Part shown: positions 17,085-26,063 of the stretch, one piece after another | How the letters are laid out: each line of letters begins with the position of its first letter | How positions within the stretch are numbered: position 1 is the stretch's first letter | Assembly: GCF_003967535.1 (NCBI RefSeq) | Contig: NZ_BIFR01000001.1 | Coordinates: 4,153,001-4,217,000 of the forward strand | Length of the DNA: 64,000 nucleotides | Origin: Tengunoibacter tsumagoiensis | Lineage (GTDB): Bacteria; Chloroflexota; Ktedonobacteria; Ktedonobacterales; Ktedonobacteraceae | Direction of reading: 5' to 3' | Translations under genes and position numbers: made by a program | The notes under the pieces: model-generated | What the model was told of the DNA's origin: nothing | Database searches by the model: none | The model's input: the letters and a program-made list of their open reading frames with translations, nothing else

Positions 17085-17902
17085 GCGAGATCCTCCTTAC
17101 GGCCTCAGAGCCTGCGTTAAGCCTGGCTATTGAGGCCAATTTCACGGAAGAGATGGCCTGTTTTGCCCGCAATCTTCCTGGAGCAATCCTCCATGACGAG
17201 CCCGAAATCACGTGGTTTTTTCTCAATCCTACTGGTCCAAATGGCGTCCTCCATGCTCAATTTGAGACCTCTGATCCAGAGATGCTGACGATGCGCATCA
17301 CAAAATTGCTGACCTCCTTTCAGGAACAACAGGCCTCCGGGCTCAATTGGCGCGTGACTCCTAATACAAAGCCAGAGCTCCTGACCTCGCTGCTTCAACA
17401 AAATGGTTTTGCCCATCGTGAAACACAGACTTGTATGATTCTCTCAGCGTCGAGTATCACAACTCCTGCGACCTTACCTCCAGGCCTGCAAATCAGGGAG
17501 GTTAGAACTCTGGCAGAGTTGCAGCAAAAATGTGATATCGAACAGATTGGATTTGAAGCCTCAAATGAGGTTCGCGAGCAATACTATCAGGCCTATACTG
17601 GTACTGGGATTGGGCCCGACTCTCACTTCCATCATTATATTGCCTGGCTACATGAAGAACCTGTTGCGGTCTCTGCACTGCTCTTGCATCGAGGAGTGGC
17701 CGGTATCTATGGAATAACCACCCTTCCTACCTATCGACGCCAGGGGATTGCCAATGCGCTGACGTTGTATACTGTACAGGAAGCACAAAGGCTTGGGTAT
17801 CAATTTGTCACGCTCTCACCTACAAAGATGAGCCATGCTCTGTATCGGCGTCTGGGCTTCACCGATTACTGCCAATTTCATCATTACTACCACCGCTTTT
17901 AG
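17081..17902 (+). CDS. GNAT family N-acetyltransferase
   Basis: Acetyl-CoA dependent N-acyltransferase. The C-terminal half holds the GNAT core: GVAGIYGITTLPTYRRQGIANALT, with the R/Q-x-x-G-x-G/A pyrophosphate loop (RRQGIA), then YQFVTLSPTKMSHALYRRLGF, the end strand and the tyrosine-containing helix. The N-terminal half (about 130 residues) looks like a second, degenerate GNAT-like domain, as in two-domain members. Start overlaps the upstream GT9 stop. In this operon it may acetylate an amino sugar, but that is inference. Confidence 0.85.
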   Translation: MSEILLTASEPALSLAIEANFTEEMACFARNLPGAILHDEPEITWFFLNPTGPNGVLHAQFETSDPEMLTMRITKLLTSFQEQQASGLNWRVTPNTKPELLTSLLQQNGFAHRETQTCMILSASSITTPATLPPGLQIREVRTLAELQQKCDIEQIGFEASNEVREQYYQAYTGTGIGPDSHFHHYIAWLHEEPVAVSALLLHRGVAGIYGITTLPTYRRQGIANALTLYTVQEAQRLGYQFVTLSPTKMSHALYRRLGFTDYCQFHHYYHRF

Positions 17903-17927
17903 GTAAGAAAAAAAGATTGATAGAAGA

Positions 17928-19070
17928 ATGCAGACAACACAGATTACACTCCCGCCTGATGCGCATATTTTACTGGTAAAACTGGCTGGCATTGGCGATC
18001 TTTTGTTAGCAACGCCAGCTATTCAGGCGCTTCGAGACAGCTATCCACAGGCTCGTATCGATCTGCTCGTGACTCCCGAGTCCGCTGGCCTGCTCCAGGG
18101 CTGGGATGCGATCAACACGATTATTGTGCTGGATAAATATCTTTTTGATGATCTCAAGCAGATGGCAAAAAGGCCGCAGGCTCTGCTTCCGCTGCAAAAG
18201 CTCTGGCAGACGCTCCACTCAGCACACTACGATGCAGTGCTTCTTCTCCATCATCTGACTCTGCGTTTTGGCCGCTTAAAACATCAACTATTGATGCGGG
18301 CCGCAGGCGCAAAGTGGCGCGTAGGACTTGATAATGGGCATGGCTGGTTTCTCAATGTCCATGTCAACGATGGGGGCTTTGGCGCTATGCATGAGGCTGA
18401 CTATATGCTAGCTCTGGCTCAGGCGGTAGGAGCTCAACCAGCACACAAACGGCTCTTTATCCCTCTTACTGACACCGAGCGCAAGCAGGCTCGTGAGATT
18501 GTTTATGGGTCCGCAGCTTCCAGTGGGAAGTTACTTATTGCTCTCCATCCTGGTAGTGGTGGCTATAGCACTGCGCGCCGCTGGGCTCCTGATCGGTTTG
18601 CACAACTGGCCGAACAGCTCTATCGCTCCGAAGGAGGCGAGATTCTGCTGCTCGGAGGGCCTGAAGAAGCGGCGCTTCATGAACAGATTATACAGATGGT
18701 CCAACAGATCAGCCCGACCGTTCCTGTCCGTAGTCTGGCTGGCAAAGGAAACATTAAAGTTGCCGCTGCGATCCTGGAATTGATGGATCTTTTTGTCGGC
18801 AATGATGCTGGCTTGATGCATCTGGCTGTTGCCGTCAACACTCCGACAGTCGCCATCTTTGGTCTCTCGAACTATAAAGCCTGGGGGCCCTATACAGATG
18901 CGACACGCGCCACGGTCGTCCATCTCGACCTTGCCTGTATGCCGTGTTTCTATCGCGGCCACGATCTTGGTACGCCCGAAGGGTGTGCTACCCGCGATTG
19001 CCTGACGCACCTGACTGTGGAACCAGTCGCCGTTGCTGCTCGTACCATGCTGAAAACGCTAAAGGCTTAG
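17928..19070 (+). CDS. Glycosyltransferase family 9 protein (4 of 4)
   Basis: Fourth GT9: ILLVKLAGIGDLLLATPAIQAL at the start, LHPGSGGYSTARRWAPDRFAQLAEQL in the donor half, LLLGGPEE, and LFVGNDAGLMHLAVAVNTPTVAIFGLSNY. Note G-L-S-N in place of G-P-T. The C terminus has CMPCFYRGHD...GCATRDCLTHLT. 380 aa, 25 bases after the GNAT stop, same unit. Having four different GT9 enzymes together suggests sequential addition of sugars in one glycan. Confidence 0.88.
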   Translation: MQTTQITLPPDAHILLVKLAGIGDLLLATPAIQALRDSYPQARIDLLVTPESAGLLQGWDAINTIIVLDKYLFDDLKQMAKRPQALLPLQKLWQTLHSAHYDAVLLLHHLTLRFGRLKHQLLMRAAGAKWRVGLDNGHGWFLNVHVNDGGFGAMHEADYMLALAQAVGAQPAHKRLFIPLTDTERKQAREIVYGSAASSGKLLIALHPGSGGYSTARRWAPDRFAQLAEQLYRSEGGEILLLGGPEEAALHEQIIQMVQQISPTVPVRSLAGKGNIKVAAAILELMDLFVGNDAGLMHLAVAVNTPTVAIFGLSNYKAWGPYTDATRATVVHLDLACMPCFYRGHDLGTPEGCATRDCLTHLTVEPVAVAARTMLKTLKA

Positions 19071-19079
19071 ATACTTACT

Positions 19080-20375
19080 CTAAGCCTCTTCTTTCCCATC
19101 TCCCACAATAGCTTCCTGAGGTCTACGCGCTCGCTGAATAGGACGTGTAAAATTCCCAATCTCGGTCTGCGGCACTTCACGCCTGAGAATTTCTATCAGT
19201 TTCTTCATTCCCAGTGCTTTCCCCATCGTATTGGGATCAGGCATGCGTGGCAAAAAGACTTCAGGGTCAATATTAAGGTTGCGCAATTGAATCAACTTGA
19301 GGTCCGTCTCACGCACAAGAGCCAGTAGCGCTTCGATCTCGCGCTCGCGATCAATCAGACCTGGGAAACAGAGAAGATTGATCGAGCTATGTACCCCTTC
19401 AGCGCTCGCTCGCCTCATGGACTCTTTGACATTCTCAAAGGTATACCCTAGAGGCCGATAATACGCGGTATAGGTCTCAGGATGCCCCGAGATGGTACTG
19501 ATACGAATAGTATCCAGGCCTGCATCATACAGTCTCTGCAACCAGCGCGGATTGCTGGCATTCGTGTTAATATTCAAAACACCTTTGCTGGTCCTGGTGC
19601 GCAGAATTTTAATCGCTTTTTCGATACGGTGCCACTGGAGCAAGGGATCACCCTCACAGCCCTGACCAAAGCTAACAATCGCGTCTTCAGCCTGCTCAAG
19701 GTGCGGTAAGGCGACATCCACAATCTCGTCTACGCTTGGAATAAAGGTGAGCCGGTCCTGTGGTGAGATCAGATCCTCTTCCTCCTGCTTGGAGATACAC
19801 CCGACACATCTTGCATTGCAGCCAGGTGAGACAGCAACAGCCATCTCCCAACGCTCAAAGAAGAGATTGCTGGCTGTAGGGCAGGAGTAATCTAATGCGC
19901 AGTGAGCATGTTGTCCAATAATACGATTCTCTGGCATCTGCGCCTGCTTCTGCTGGACCAGGCGCTCCAACTTCTGCCGATTAAAGGCCTTTGGATGCCA
20001 CTTTGTAGGATCATCGGTTTTCACAGCAGCTACATACATGCGCCCATTCATACTTGCAACAGCGCTATATCCAAAAAAAGGAAGAGGTTCTGTCCCCGGC
20101 ACTTTTTCATACCCGGGCAGCAATGTTCGGGTATACCCGATTGGCAACAGAGCTGCCACGGCCCAGCCACGCTTCTTAGAAAGAATCTGCCGCTCACCCG
20201 TTCGCTTCTTGCCAATCGCCAGCCGATCTGGCATCATTGAGAGGGTGACGCCATCTGGGAGAGGAATGAGATCAGCCTCCTGTAGAGGCCGATCCCCAAA
20301 TGCCAGGGCCTGCAAACGCGGTTCTTCACAAATCTCTCCCTCAGGAGTGCAATATACTACATATGGAGTTGCCAT
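19080..20375 (-). CDS. Radical SAM enzyme of unknown substrate
   Basis: The [4Fe-4S] cluster motif is CNARCVGC, C-x3-C-x2-C, in AVAVSPGCNARCVGCISKQEEED. It is followed by the barrel: IVSFGQGCEGDPLLQ (SAM-contact GxxE-like), GVLNINTNASNPRWLQRLYDAGLDTIRISTIS and YRPLGYTFENVKESMRRA. About 190 residues precede the cluster, including GQHAHCALDYSCPTASNLFF, with further cysteines, so an N-terminal accessory domain exists. ATG at 20375 has AAGGACA six bases before it; the longer frame to 20438 lacks this. It converges on the GT9 gene with only 9 bases between, so it is a separate unit. Confidence 0.82.
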   Translation of the reverse strand: MATPYVVYCTPEGEICEEPRLQALAFGDRPLQEADLIPLPDGVTLSMMPDRLAIGKKRTGERQILSKKRGWAVAALLPIGYTRTLLPGYEKVPGTEPLPFFGYSAVASMNGRMYVAAVKTDDPTKWHPKAFNRQKLERLVQQKQAQMPENRIIGQHAHCALDYSCPTASNLFFERWEMAVAVSPGCNARCVGCISKQEEEDLISPQDRLTFIPSVDEIVDVALPHLEQAEDAIVSFGQGCEGDPLLQWHRIEKAIKILRTRTSKGVLNINTNASNPRWLQRLYDAGLDTIRISTISGHPETYTAYYRPLGYTFENVKESMRRASAEGVHSSINLLCFPGLIDREREIEALLALVRETDLKLIQLRNLNIDPEVFLPRMPDPNTMGKALGMKKLIEILRREVPQTEIGNFTRPIQRARRPQEAIVGDGKEEA

Positions 20376-20462
20376 GATTGTCCTTATAGTTTCTGACCTG
20401 TTCTCAGCAGGGAATACAACAGCCCATTCATCCGTCATGACTCACGGTCAGACAAGCCCGGG

Positions 20463-20765
20463 CTAATGGAGAGGTGGTGGGGTCGCCGGAATACGTGGGA
20501 CGGTTGGACGCTCATCGACGTGCTCTTCCTCAAAAAAGCGAGAGAAAGAGCTCCGCGTGCCCACTTGTTTCTGGGCCGCCACACGCTGCTCTAACTGGTG
20601 TGTGTCCTCATAAACGAAGCTTAACAAAATATGTTCTCCACGCATGCTCTGACACATCTGCCGAATACGTGGCTGCTGCTCCTCCATCCAGGCATTGACC
20701 ATTGCTTCCAGCGCGACCATACTATCCCCACAGAGAGCGCTATCAAAGCCTTTATACCTGTACAC
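20463..20765 (-). CDS. Small protein, possibly Cse60-like
   Basis: About 100 residues, with a GTG start at 20765 preceded by AAGGATAAGACG; an in-frame TTG at 20789 is the alternative. Pattern YRYKGFD...LEAMVNAWMEEQQPRIRQM...HILLSFVYED resembles the short Cse60-type sporulation-associated fold (FD at the N terminus, V-N-x-W in the helix, then a strand with Y/F-ED), but the match is by eye only. The last 35 residues are a disordered proline-rich tail. It lies 88 bases upstream of the radical SAM gene on the same strand. Confidence 0.55.
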   Translation of the reverse strand: MYRYKGFDSALCGDSMVALEAMVNAWMEEQQPRIRQMCQSMRGEHILLSFVYEDTHQLEQRVAAQKQVGTRSSFSRFFEEEHVDERPTVPRIPATPPPLH

Positions 20766-20885
20766 CGTCTTATCCTTTCGGCTGAGCAAAGACGAGATGC
20801 CTTCCCCCCCGCCTCCAACAAAAGTCTTCCTTTATGACCAAACTGTATTGTATCATTCTACTACAATTTTTGCTATAGCTTCCCC

Positions 20886-20893
20886 GCTATCAA
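20886..20893. repeat. Left copy of 8-bp flanking direct repeat
   Basis: GCTATCAA, repeated at 21067-21074 on the other side of the inverted-repeat element; a candidate target-site duplication with a 3-base offset on the right. Confidence 0.45.
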
Positions 20894-21063
20894 CAGGGCT
20901 TTCCATTTCTGGGTTGGTCCTCTGACGGCCACAGAGGCCCTCGCATCGGGAAGAGCGCGAAGAAGAGGAACACTCCTGCATCAGGTTATTTCTTGAGCGT
21001 CCCGACCCGCCTCCCTCTCCCTTCCTGGCTTCTGACCTCTTCTGTGAGAATTGGAAAGCCCTG
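20894..21063. mobile_element. MITE-like element, copy 2
   Basis: 170 bases with 17-bp inverted ends, CAGGGCTTTCCATTTCT and complement AGAATTGGAAAGCCCTG (one mismatch). The ends are homologous to those of the element at 15300, while the centre is different and shorter. Flanked by GCTATCAA direct repeats (20886-20893 and 21067-21074). No frame for a transposase. Such elements are moved in trans by a related full-length element elsewhere in the genome. Confidence 0.6.
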
Positions 21064-21163
21064 CCTGCTATCAAGAATGAAAAGAGTGAGAAGTGAGAGC
21101 CCTCAGCTTCGCCAGGGAATGCTCTTCCGCTGCTGAGTCCGGTCGAGCAGGAGACAGGGCTCT

Positions 21164-22504
21164 TTAGTCTCGATACCTTACAGGTACGCCAAGACGTTGC
21201 AGCTCCTCAAAAAAATGAGGGTAGCTTTTGGCAATATGCTCTGCGCCTGTCAATGTCAGACCCGAGCGGCTACGCATCCCTACAATTGCCAGAGCCATCA
21301 GCACCCGGTGATCATGATGACCATCCACTATGACACCCCCTTCTACCCCCTGAGGCCGCCCCTGGACAACAATCGCATCCGATTGTGGCATGACGGCACA
21401 ACCTGCTTTTCTCAGCTCACGGCACAGATCTTCAATCCGATCCGATTCTTTATAATGCAAGCTCTCGATATTAAAGAAACGTGTCTCTCCTTCAGCAAAA
21501 CACGCCGCCGCTACCAGGACCGGAATACAATCAATCACTGCATCGCCATCTAATTCATAGCCTCGCAGACGCCGCCCACCACGTAAGGTGATTGTATCAG
21601 CATCTCGTTGGAGGTCCGCTCCCATCGCTACAAAGGCTTGCAGAAGCGCCTCCCCTACTTCTTCCCCTGAGCGTAGCCGCTCCAGGCGGATCTCACTCTG
21701 AGGATCATTCGAGGCGGCACAAAGCGCCAACAGCGTCGCTGCTGAGGGATAATCACCGGGAATTACATACTCACGCGCCTGATACTGCTGCTTCCCAGGA
21801 ATGACAAAATGGAGAAATGTCTCATCATACTCTACAACAATGCCTGCTGTCTGCAATACATCCAGGCTGGCACGCACCAGGGGCTGCGACTTTAAACCAT
21901 CGACGACGGTAATATCGAGACCTTCATCCAATAAAGGCCCAAGAAAGAGCAGAGCACTCAGATACTGCGAACTTCGTGCCCCTGAGATCTGTACTCGCCC
22001 ACCATGCAATTGGCTGCGATGCAAAGTAATCGGGAAACAGCCCTCTGAACCGGTTCCTTCACACTCTACCCCTAAGGAGGTCAGAGCCTCCAATAACTCT
22101 CGATTTGGCCGCTTTCCTAAGGATTCAGGATGGTCTGTGACAAACGTGACTTCAGGGAGCAGAGCACCTACACCCAGAAGAAGACGAGAGACCGCTCCTG
22201 CATTCCCTACGTTAATCGTTACTGGAGCATTGACTGGCGTCTGCCCACCTATCCCTCTCACAAGGAGAGTACGCTGCTGCTCATCTTCCCAGGTCAACTC
22301 TGCTCCTAAAGCTCGACAGCCACGAAAAAGTGCCTCGCTATCGTCGCTCTGCGCAGGAAAGATCACGCGGCTCGTCCCCCTGGCCAGAGCCGCAGCTAAC
22401 ACATATCTCAAGGTATAATACTTTGAAGAGGGAACTTCTGGCTGGCCATAAATCCGTTCCGCAGGCGCAATAAAGAGGGTTGAACCAATATTCGCGTTTA
22501 ACAT
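21164..22504 (-). CDS. aroA: 3-phosphoshikimate 1-carboxyvinyltransferase (divergent)
   Basis: EPSP synthase, shikimate pathway: condenses shikimate 3-phosphate with PEP. Two-domain enolpyruvyl transferase with GNAGAVSR, RSSQYLSALL, YVIPGDYPSAATLLAL, DCIPVLVAAACFAEGETRF, LHYKESDRI, DGHHDHRVLMALAI and EHIAKSYPHFFEEL. The catalytic Lys (SSK), the D of DCIP, E of KESDR and the late Lys are present. Unusual: the first motif is PSSKYYTLR where PGSKSxxNR is standard, changing the serine that binds shikimate 3-phosphate, and GNAGT is GNAGA. ATG at 22504 preferred; TTG at 22519 possible. Single gene. Confidence 0.85.
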   Translation of the reverse strand: MLNANIGSTLFIAPAERIYGQPEVPSSKYYTLRYVLAAALARGTSRVIFPAQSDDSEALFRGCRALGAELTWEDEQQRTLLVRGIGGQTPVNAPVTINVGNAGAVSRLLLGVGALLPEVTFVTDHPESLGKRPNRELLEALTSLGVECEGTGSEGCFPITLHRSQLHGGRVQISGARSSQYLSALLFLGPLLDEGLDITVVDGLKSQPLVRASLDVLQTAGIVVEYDETFLHFVIPGKQQYQAREYVIPGDYPSAATLLALCAASNDPQSEIRLERLRSGEEVGEALLQAFVAMGADLQRDADTITLRGGRRLRGYELDGDAVIDCIPVLVAAACFAEGETRFFNIESLHYKESDRIEDLCRELRKAGCAVMPQSDAIVVQGRPQGVEGGVIVDGHHDHRVLMALAIVGMRSRSGLTLTGAEHIAKSYPHFFEELQRLGVPVRYRD

Positions 22505-22820
22505 CTTCACTGTTCTCAATCTTTCTCTAGCTCTTCAAAGTTTCCATTAAAGCATAGACAAACGTTTCCATCCACACCAATCATTGTAGCCATTCAACAG
22601 GACCAGGGGAACCTGCTCTTTACAATTATAAGGTACAGTCCCTCCAACCGTCGAGTAACAGAACAACATATTTTTTACCCTCAACATATGCATACCTGGC
22701 TCTTTGTTGTTGCTTAGATTTACACTAAACAAACAAAAACAGTACACTGTAATTACAATGTGCAACTCAAATACTCTCATTAAAAACCGCTAATAATTGA
22801 GTAGATGATCGTTTTATCAA

Positions 22821-22849
22821 TTGAATTTCCCAAATGGGGATGTTATAAT
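22821..22849 (+). promoter_or_regulatory. Promoter of the FAD amine oxidase gene
   Basis: TTGAAT (22821-22826), 17-base spacer, TATAAT (22844-22849) with extended TG. The third instance of TGTTATAAT in this window. Predicted start near 22856. Confidence 0.55.
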
Positions 22850-22894
22850 CGATCGTGTATGCAGAATAGTGGTATCAGGAGGATTTTATTTACT

Positions 22895-24058
22895 GTGAAG
22901 CAACAACGTATCTTTATTATAGGAGCGGGGATCATTGGACTATCGACAGCTTATGCATTATTAAAAGCTGGCATGCAGAAAGTTATCGTTCTTGAACAGG
23001 CCACGGTCGATCATCAGAGATCTTCATCGCATGGTATTTCACGGCTGCTACGCTTTGAATATGGTGATGATGCTTTTTACTCTCAGATGGTTCATCTCAG
23101 CTTACAACGCTGGAAGCAGCTTGAACAGGGAACACGACGCACGCTCTATACGTCAACGGGCCTCCTGTCACTGGGCAATGAGGATGACCATTTTACGGCA
23201 GAGAGCTACTACACGCTTCGTGATCTAGGATATGCGCCAGAACGCCTTACTCCACAGGTCTGTGCACAGCGCTTCCCTCAGTTTGATCTTCATGGGTATG
23301 ATCTTCTTCTCTATAATTCTAACGCTGGTATCCTCCATGCATCTTCATGCCTTCATACGTTAAAAGAATGTGTCATTAGCCTGGGTGGACAGGTCCTTGA
23401 AGGGCATCAGGTCCGCTTTATTGATCATGATCGATCTCAAGGCCCTATCCACCTGCATCTTTCATCTGGTGAGGTTTTTCAGGCGGATCGAATCGTCATT
23501 GCGGCAGGTCCCTGGGTCCATCGTCTGCTTGCAGAGCTGCAACTTCCGGTTCGTGTGACCCGACAATATGTGCTTTATTTTGATAATCTCCCTCATTTTT
23601 CCTTCAGTCAACCCGCTTTTCCGGCCTTTATTGCCGATGATCTCTATGGCTTTCCGATTCATGATGGCAGTACTGGCTGGCTAAAAGCAACCTCTCATCA
23701 TTTTGGCAGCATCGTTGATCCTGATGATACCCCACTTATCGATGAACAGGCAGTTGCTCTGATCGCTGAGTCTCTCGGTCGTGTGCTCCCCGCTTTAAAA
23801 TTTGCTGATGTAGCGCATATCGATGCCTGTGTCTATGATGTGAGCCTCGATGAAGATTTTATTCTGGATCGCTTTCCGACCGATCCACGTATCATTTTTG
23901 CAACAGGCTTAACTGGCCATAGCTTCAAGTTTGGTCTCCTTCTCGGTGAGATGCTCAGCAGTCTCCTGTGCGAAGGCCCATCACCGGTTCCCATGGAGCC
24001 TTTCTGTTTAGCGCGTTTTTCGCAGTATCTTCATACTCCCACACCTTCTGTTGCCTGA
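22895..24058 (+). CDS. FAD-dependent oxidoreductase, sarcosine/N-methyltryptophan oxidase family
   Basis: DAO-type flavoenzyme oxidising secondary or methylated amines with O2. Dinucleotide motif FIIGAGIIGLSTAYALL at the very N terminus, SSSHGISRLLRFEYGDDAFY, which matches the S-x-x-x-x-R-x-x-R block of monomeric sarcosine oxidases, and near the C terminus ACVYDVSLDEDFILDRFP with the cysteine that in the family links FAD covalently, then ATGLTGHSFKFG. GTG at 22895 with AGGAGG 12 bases upstream gives a start right before the FAD motif; ATG at 22859 is the alternative, only three bases after the expected transcription start. 387 aa, normal length. Confidence 0.87.
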   Translation: MKQQRIFIIGAGIIGLSTAYALLKAGMQKVIVLEQATVDHQRSSSHGISRLLRFEYGDDAFYSQMVHLSLQRWKQLEQGTRRTLYTSTGLLSLGNEDDHFTAESYYTLRDLGYAPERLTPQVCAQRFPQFDLHGYDLLLYNSNAGILHASSCLHTLKECVISLGGQVLEGHQVRFIDHDRSQGPIHLHLSSGEVFQADRIVIAAGPWVHRLLAELQLPVRVTRQYVLYFDNLPHFSFSQPAFPAFIADDLYGFPIHDGSTGWLKATSHHFGSIVDPDDTPLIDEQAVALIAESLGRVLPALKFADVAHIDACVYDVSLDEDFILDRFPTDPRIIFATGLTGHSFKFGLLLGEMLSSLLCEGPSPVPMEPFCLARFSQYLHTPTPSVA

Positions 24059-24173
24059 GCAGCTTCCTTATCGCCATCTGCCATGAAGAAACAGGGTTCG
24101 ATCGACAACTTTCGCTGAGACAGACCGATTGTCGTCCAACCAGTTCTCAAGAACGTACCCTTCTTTGTTCCTC

Positions 24174-24560
24174 TCATTCCCATAAATAGGTACCAAAATA
24201 AAGAATGAGTGTGACGATGAGATTAATGATCGTAAGGATAAGACCACAGAGAGACAAAATAACGGCCCAGTTGGCCATCGAACGGAGTGCCAGCGTTCTG
24301 CGCCCATAGAGACCCAATAGAAGACCTGCAACTGCAATGGGAAGCCCACAAATAGGAAAAAAGGCTGCAAATAGGCTGATCCCACCCAGGACAAAGCTCG
24401 TTAAGACAAGGTTACGCTGGTCTTCTGTTGGTACAATAGCGTAGTTCTGTGTGCTAAAACGCCGCATAAATTTTCTGACGAAAAAGCCTGGATGCCAGGT
24501 GGCTTTCAATGGCCAGATGCCTCCATGGGTGCGTGCAGGTCGCTCTTCTGAGGATTGCAT
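24174..24560 (-). CDS. Small membrane protein, DUF4190-like
   Basis: 128 aa. An N-terminal cytoplasmic part of about 45 residues, then three hydrophobic helices: LVLTSFVLGGISLFAAFF, PIAVAGLLLGLYG and WAVILSLCGLILTIINLIVTLIL. A G-R-R-T-L segment between helices resembles the small DUF4190-type proteins whose function is unknown. AAGGAAAAG lies eight bases before the ATG. Lone gene, convergent to the FAD oxidase. Confidence 0.7.
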   Translation of the reverse strand: MQSSEERPARTHGGIWPLKATWHPGFFVRKFMRRFSTQNYAIVPTEDQRNLVLTSFVLGGISLFAAFFPICGLPIAVAGLLLGLYGRRTLALRSMANWAVILSLCGLILTIINLIVTLILYFGTYLWE

Positions 24561-25118
24561 GGTCGCTTTTCCTTTTCAAATGACTTCATATTTTTGTTCC
24601 CTGACACACATTGATCAAGTGATGCGATAACGTCTCTCCTTTTTTTATCGGCTGGGCAGACATTTTCTTGCTTCTTGCCTATCTCTCTGGGAGATGAAAA
24701 TCACTCAGATCAGTTGAGCTTTCGGGGGAGTATTGCTATTGTATCTGCTTCACTATGCAAAAAGCAACAAGGAGATTTATGAGGCTTATATCAGAAGAAT
24801 CTGTGCCTACAAGCAGTCTACAACCGATAAGTCGAGGAAGGCTCTCAATGGGTGGCACGTGGTCGAGGTGAACGCGAACGGATGCAGCCAGACAGCTTTC
24901 AAGAGGCTTCCGTCAAAGGTTGGTTGCTACTTTGCACGTAGATCTTTTCGGCACAAAGTGTGCTCAATCCACAAAGATGTCATCAGACTAATTGGGTAGG
25001 TCCTTGCGCCAGGAGAGGCAGACTGAAGGACGAGGTTCATCTCTTCTGGTCTTACCTCTCTCTCAATGGGAAAGGATAAAGGTGCTGTTCTCATCGAAGG
25101 GATTTAATGATCTAAACT
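24561..25118. other. Intergenic region without supported gene
   Basis: About 560 bases. An 88-codon frame at 24733-24999 exists but begins with a rare-codon stretch, has no ribosome site and no family character. No repeats or clear hairpins seen. Confidence 0.4.
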
Positions 25119-25973
25119 TTAATTGACACGCTTAATGGCCCAGATGAGTCCGGCTAGATGGGCATTATAGTCTGGATGTTTGGGATCAAAGCTGTGGATC
25201 GTCACCTGGTGAAAATATTGTCCTTCGGCATGGATATATTCATAGTTATTCAGTGCTATAGCCACATGGGTGATCTGCTCTTTGCCAAAGAAGATCAAAT
25301 CTCCTTCTTGCATTTGTGCAAGTTGGAGTGGCTCGCCAAGCGCATCATGCTGCTGATCCGCATCACGCGGCAGGATGGTCCCCGCCATCCGATAGCAGAG
25401 CTGCACCAATCCACTACAGTCGATCCCGCGCCAACTGGTTCCCCCCCACAGATAGGGGATACCTAAAAAGGCTTTTGCATATCCCGTAACTACCTTGACC
25501 GTCTGCTGAGGATAGAGCTCACCATTGGCTCGAATCTCAACTCCTTCACGAGGGACCCATCCTTCACGTTCGCCTGGCAAAGCTATCCGCAGGCGCTCCC
25601 GCTGCGCAAGATCAATAAAAGGGAGGGCCGTTGAAAGATATCCCTCCAACAGAACCTCTTCTCCCTCTTTCTGTACATAGATAGGTGTATACGGAACAGT
25701 AATGACTGCAGAATAAGGCAATGGCACACCACATGCCCCCTCGTCCCCTTCGCAGACGCCGCGTATAATAGGGCTTTCCAGTTCAGTTGTCAGAACCCAC
25801 CCTGCATAATCAGTGAGCGTCACAAACGTCCAGGCACCCACACTCTCCCCGGCCACGACTGGTGTATTCAGTAAGGCCTGTGTCACCAGTTCAGAGTTTT
25901 TATCGGGAGCAAGGTGAATATCAGCCAGACTAACAGCAATCACAAAATGTGAAAGAAGCTCAGTTCCGTTCAT
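25119..25973 (-). CDS. NlpC/P60 family peptidase with SH3-like domains
   Basis: Cell-wall peptide hydrolase, likely gamma-D-glutamyl-L-diamino acid endopeptidase. The C-terminal catalytic domain has WGGTSWRGIDCSGLVQ (nucleophile Cys), EGDLIFFGKEQITHVAIALNNYEYIHAEG (catalytic His and third polar residue) and PRDADQQ. The first 150 residues form two SH3b-like modules (SLADIHLAPDKNSELVTQALL, then the TVPYTPIYVQ...ERLRIALPGEREGWVP segment), as in YkfC-like enzymes. No signal peptide, so perhaps acts on recycled muropeptides in the cytoplasm. 284 aa. Confidence 0.87.
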   Translation of the reverse strand: MNGTELLSHFVIAVSLADIHLAPDKNSELVTQALLNTPVVAGESVGAWTFVTLTDYAGWVLTTELESPIIRGVCEGDEGACGVPLPYSAVITVPYTPIYVQKEGEEVLLEGYLSTALPFIDLAQRERLRIALPGEREGWVPREGVEIRANGELYPQQTVKVVTGYAKAFLGIPYLWGGTSWRGIDCSGLVQLCYRMAGTILPRDADQQHDALGEPLQLAQMQEGDLIFFGKEQITHVAIALNNYEYIHAEGQYFHQVTIHSFDPKHPDYNAHLAGLIWAIKRVN

Positions 25974-26063
25974 CTCATTCTCGGACCTTTATAAATTTTT
26001 AATAGACTATTTCTTCCTCCTTAAGCATACCATAAAACTCTTACATTTCTATTCCTTCTGAGA

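Noticed and set aside
24733..24999. 88-codon open frame on the plus strand
   Set aside because: No ribosome site, no family features and odd composition; probably chance.
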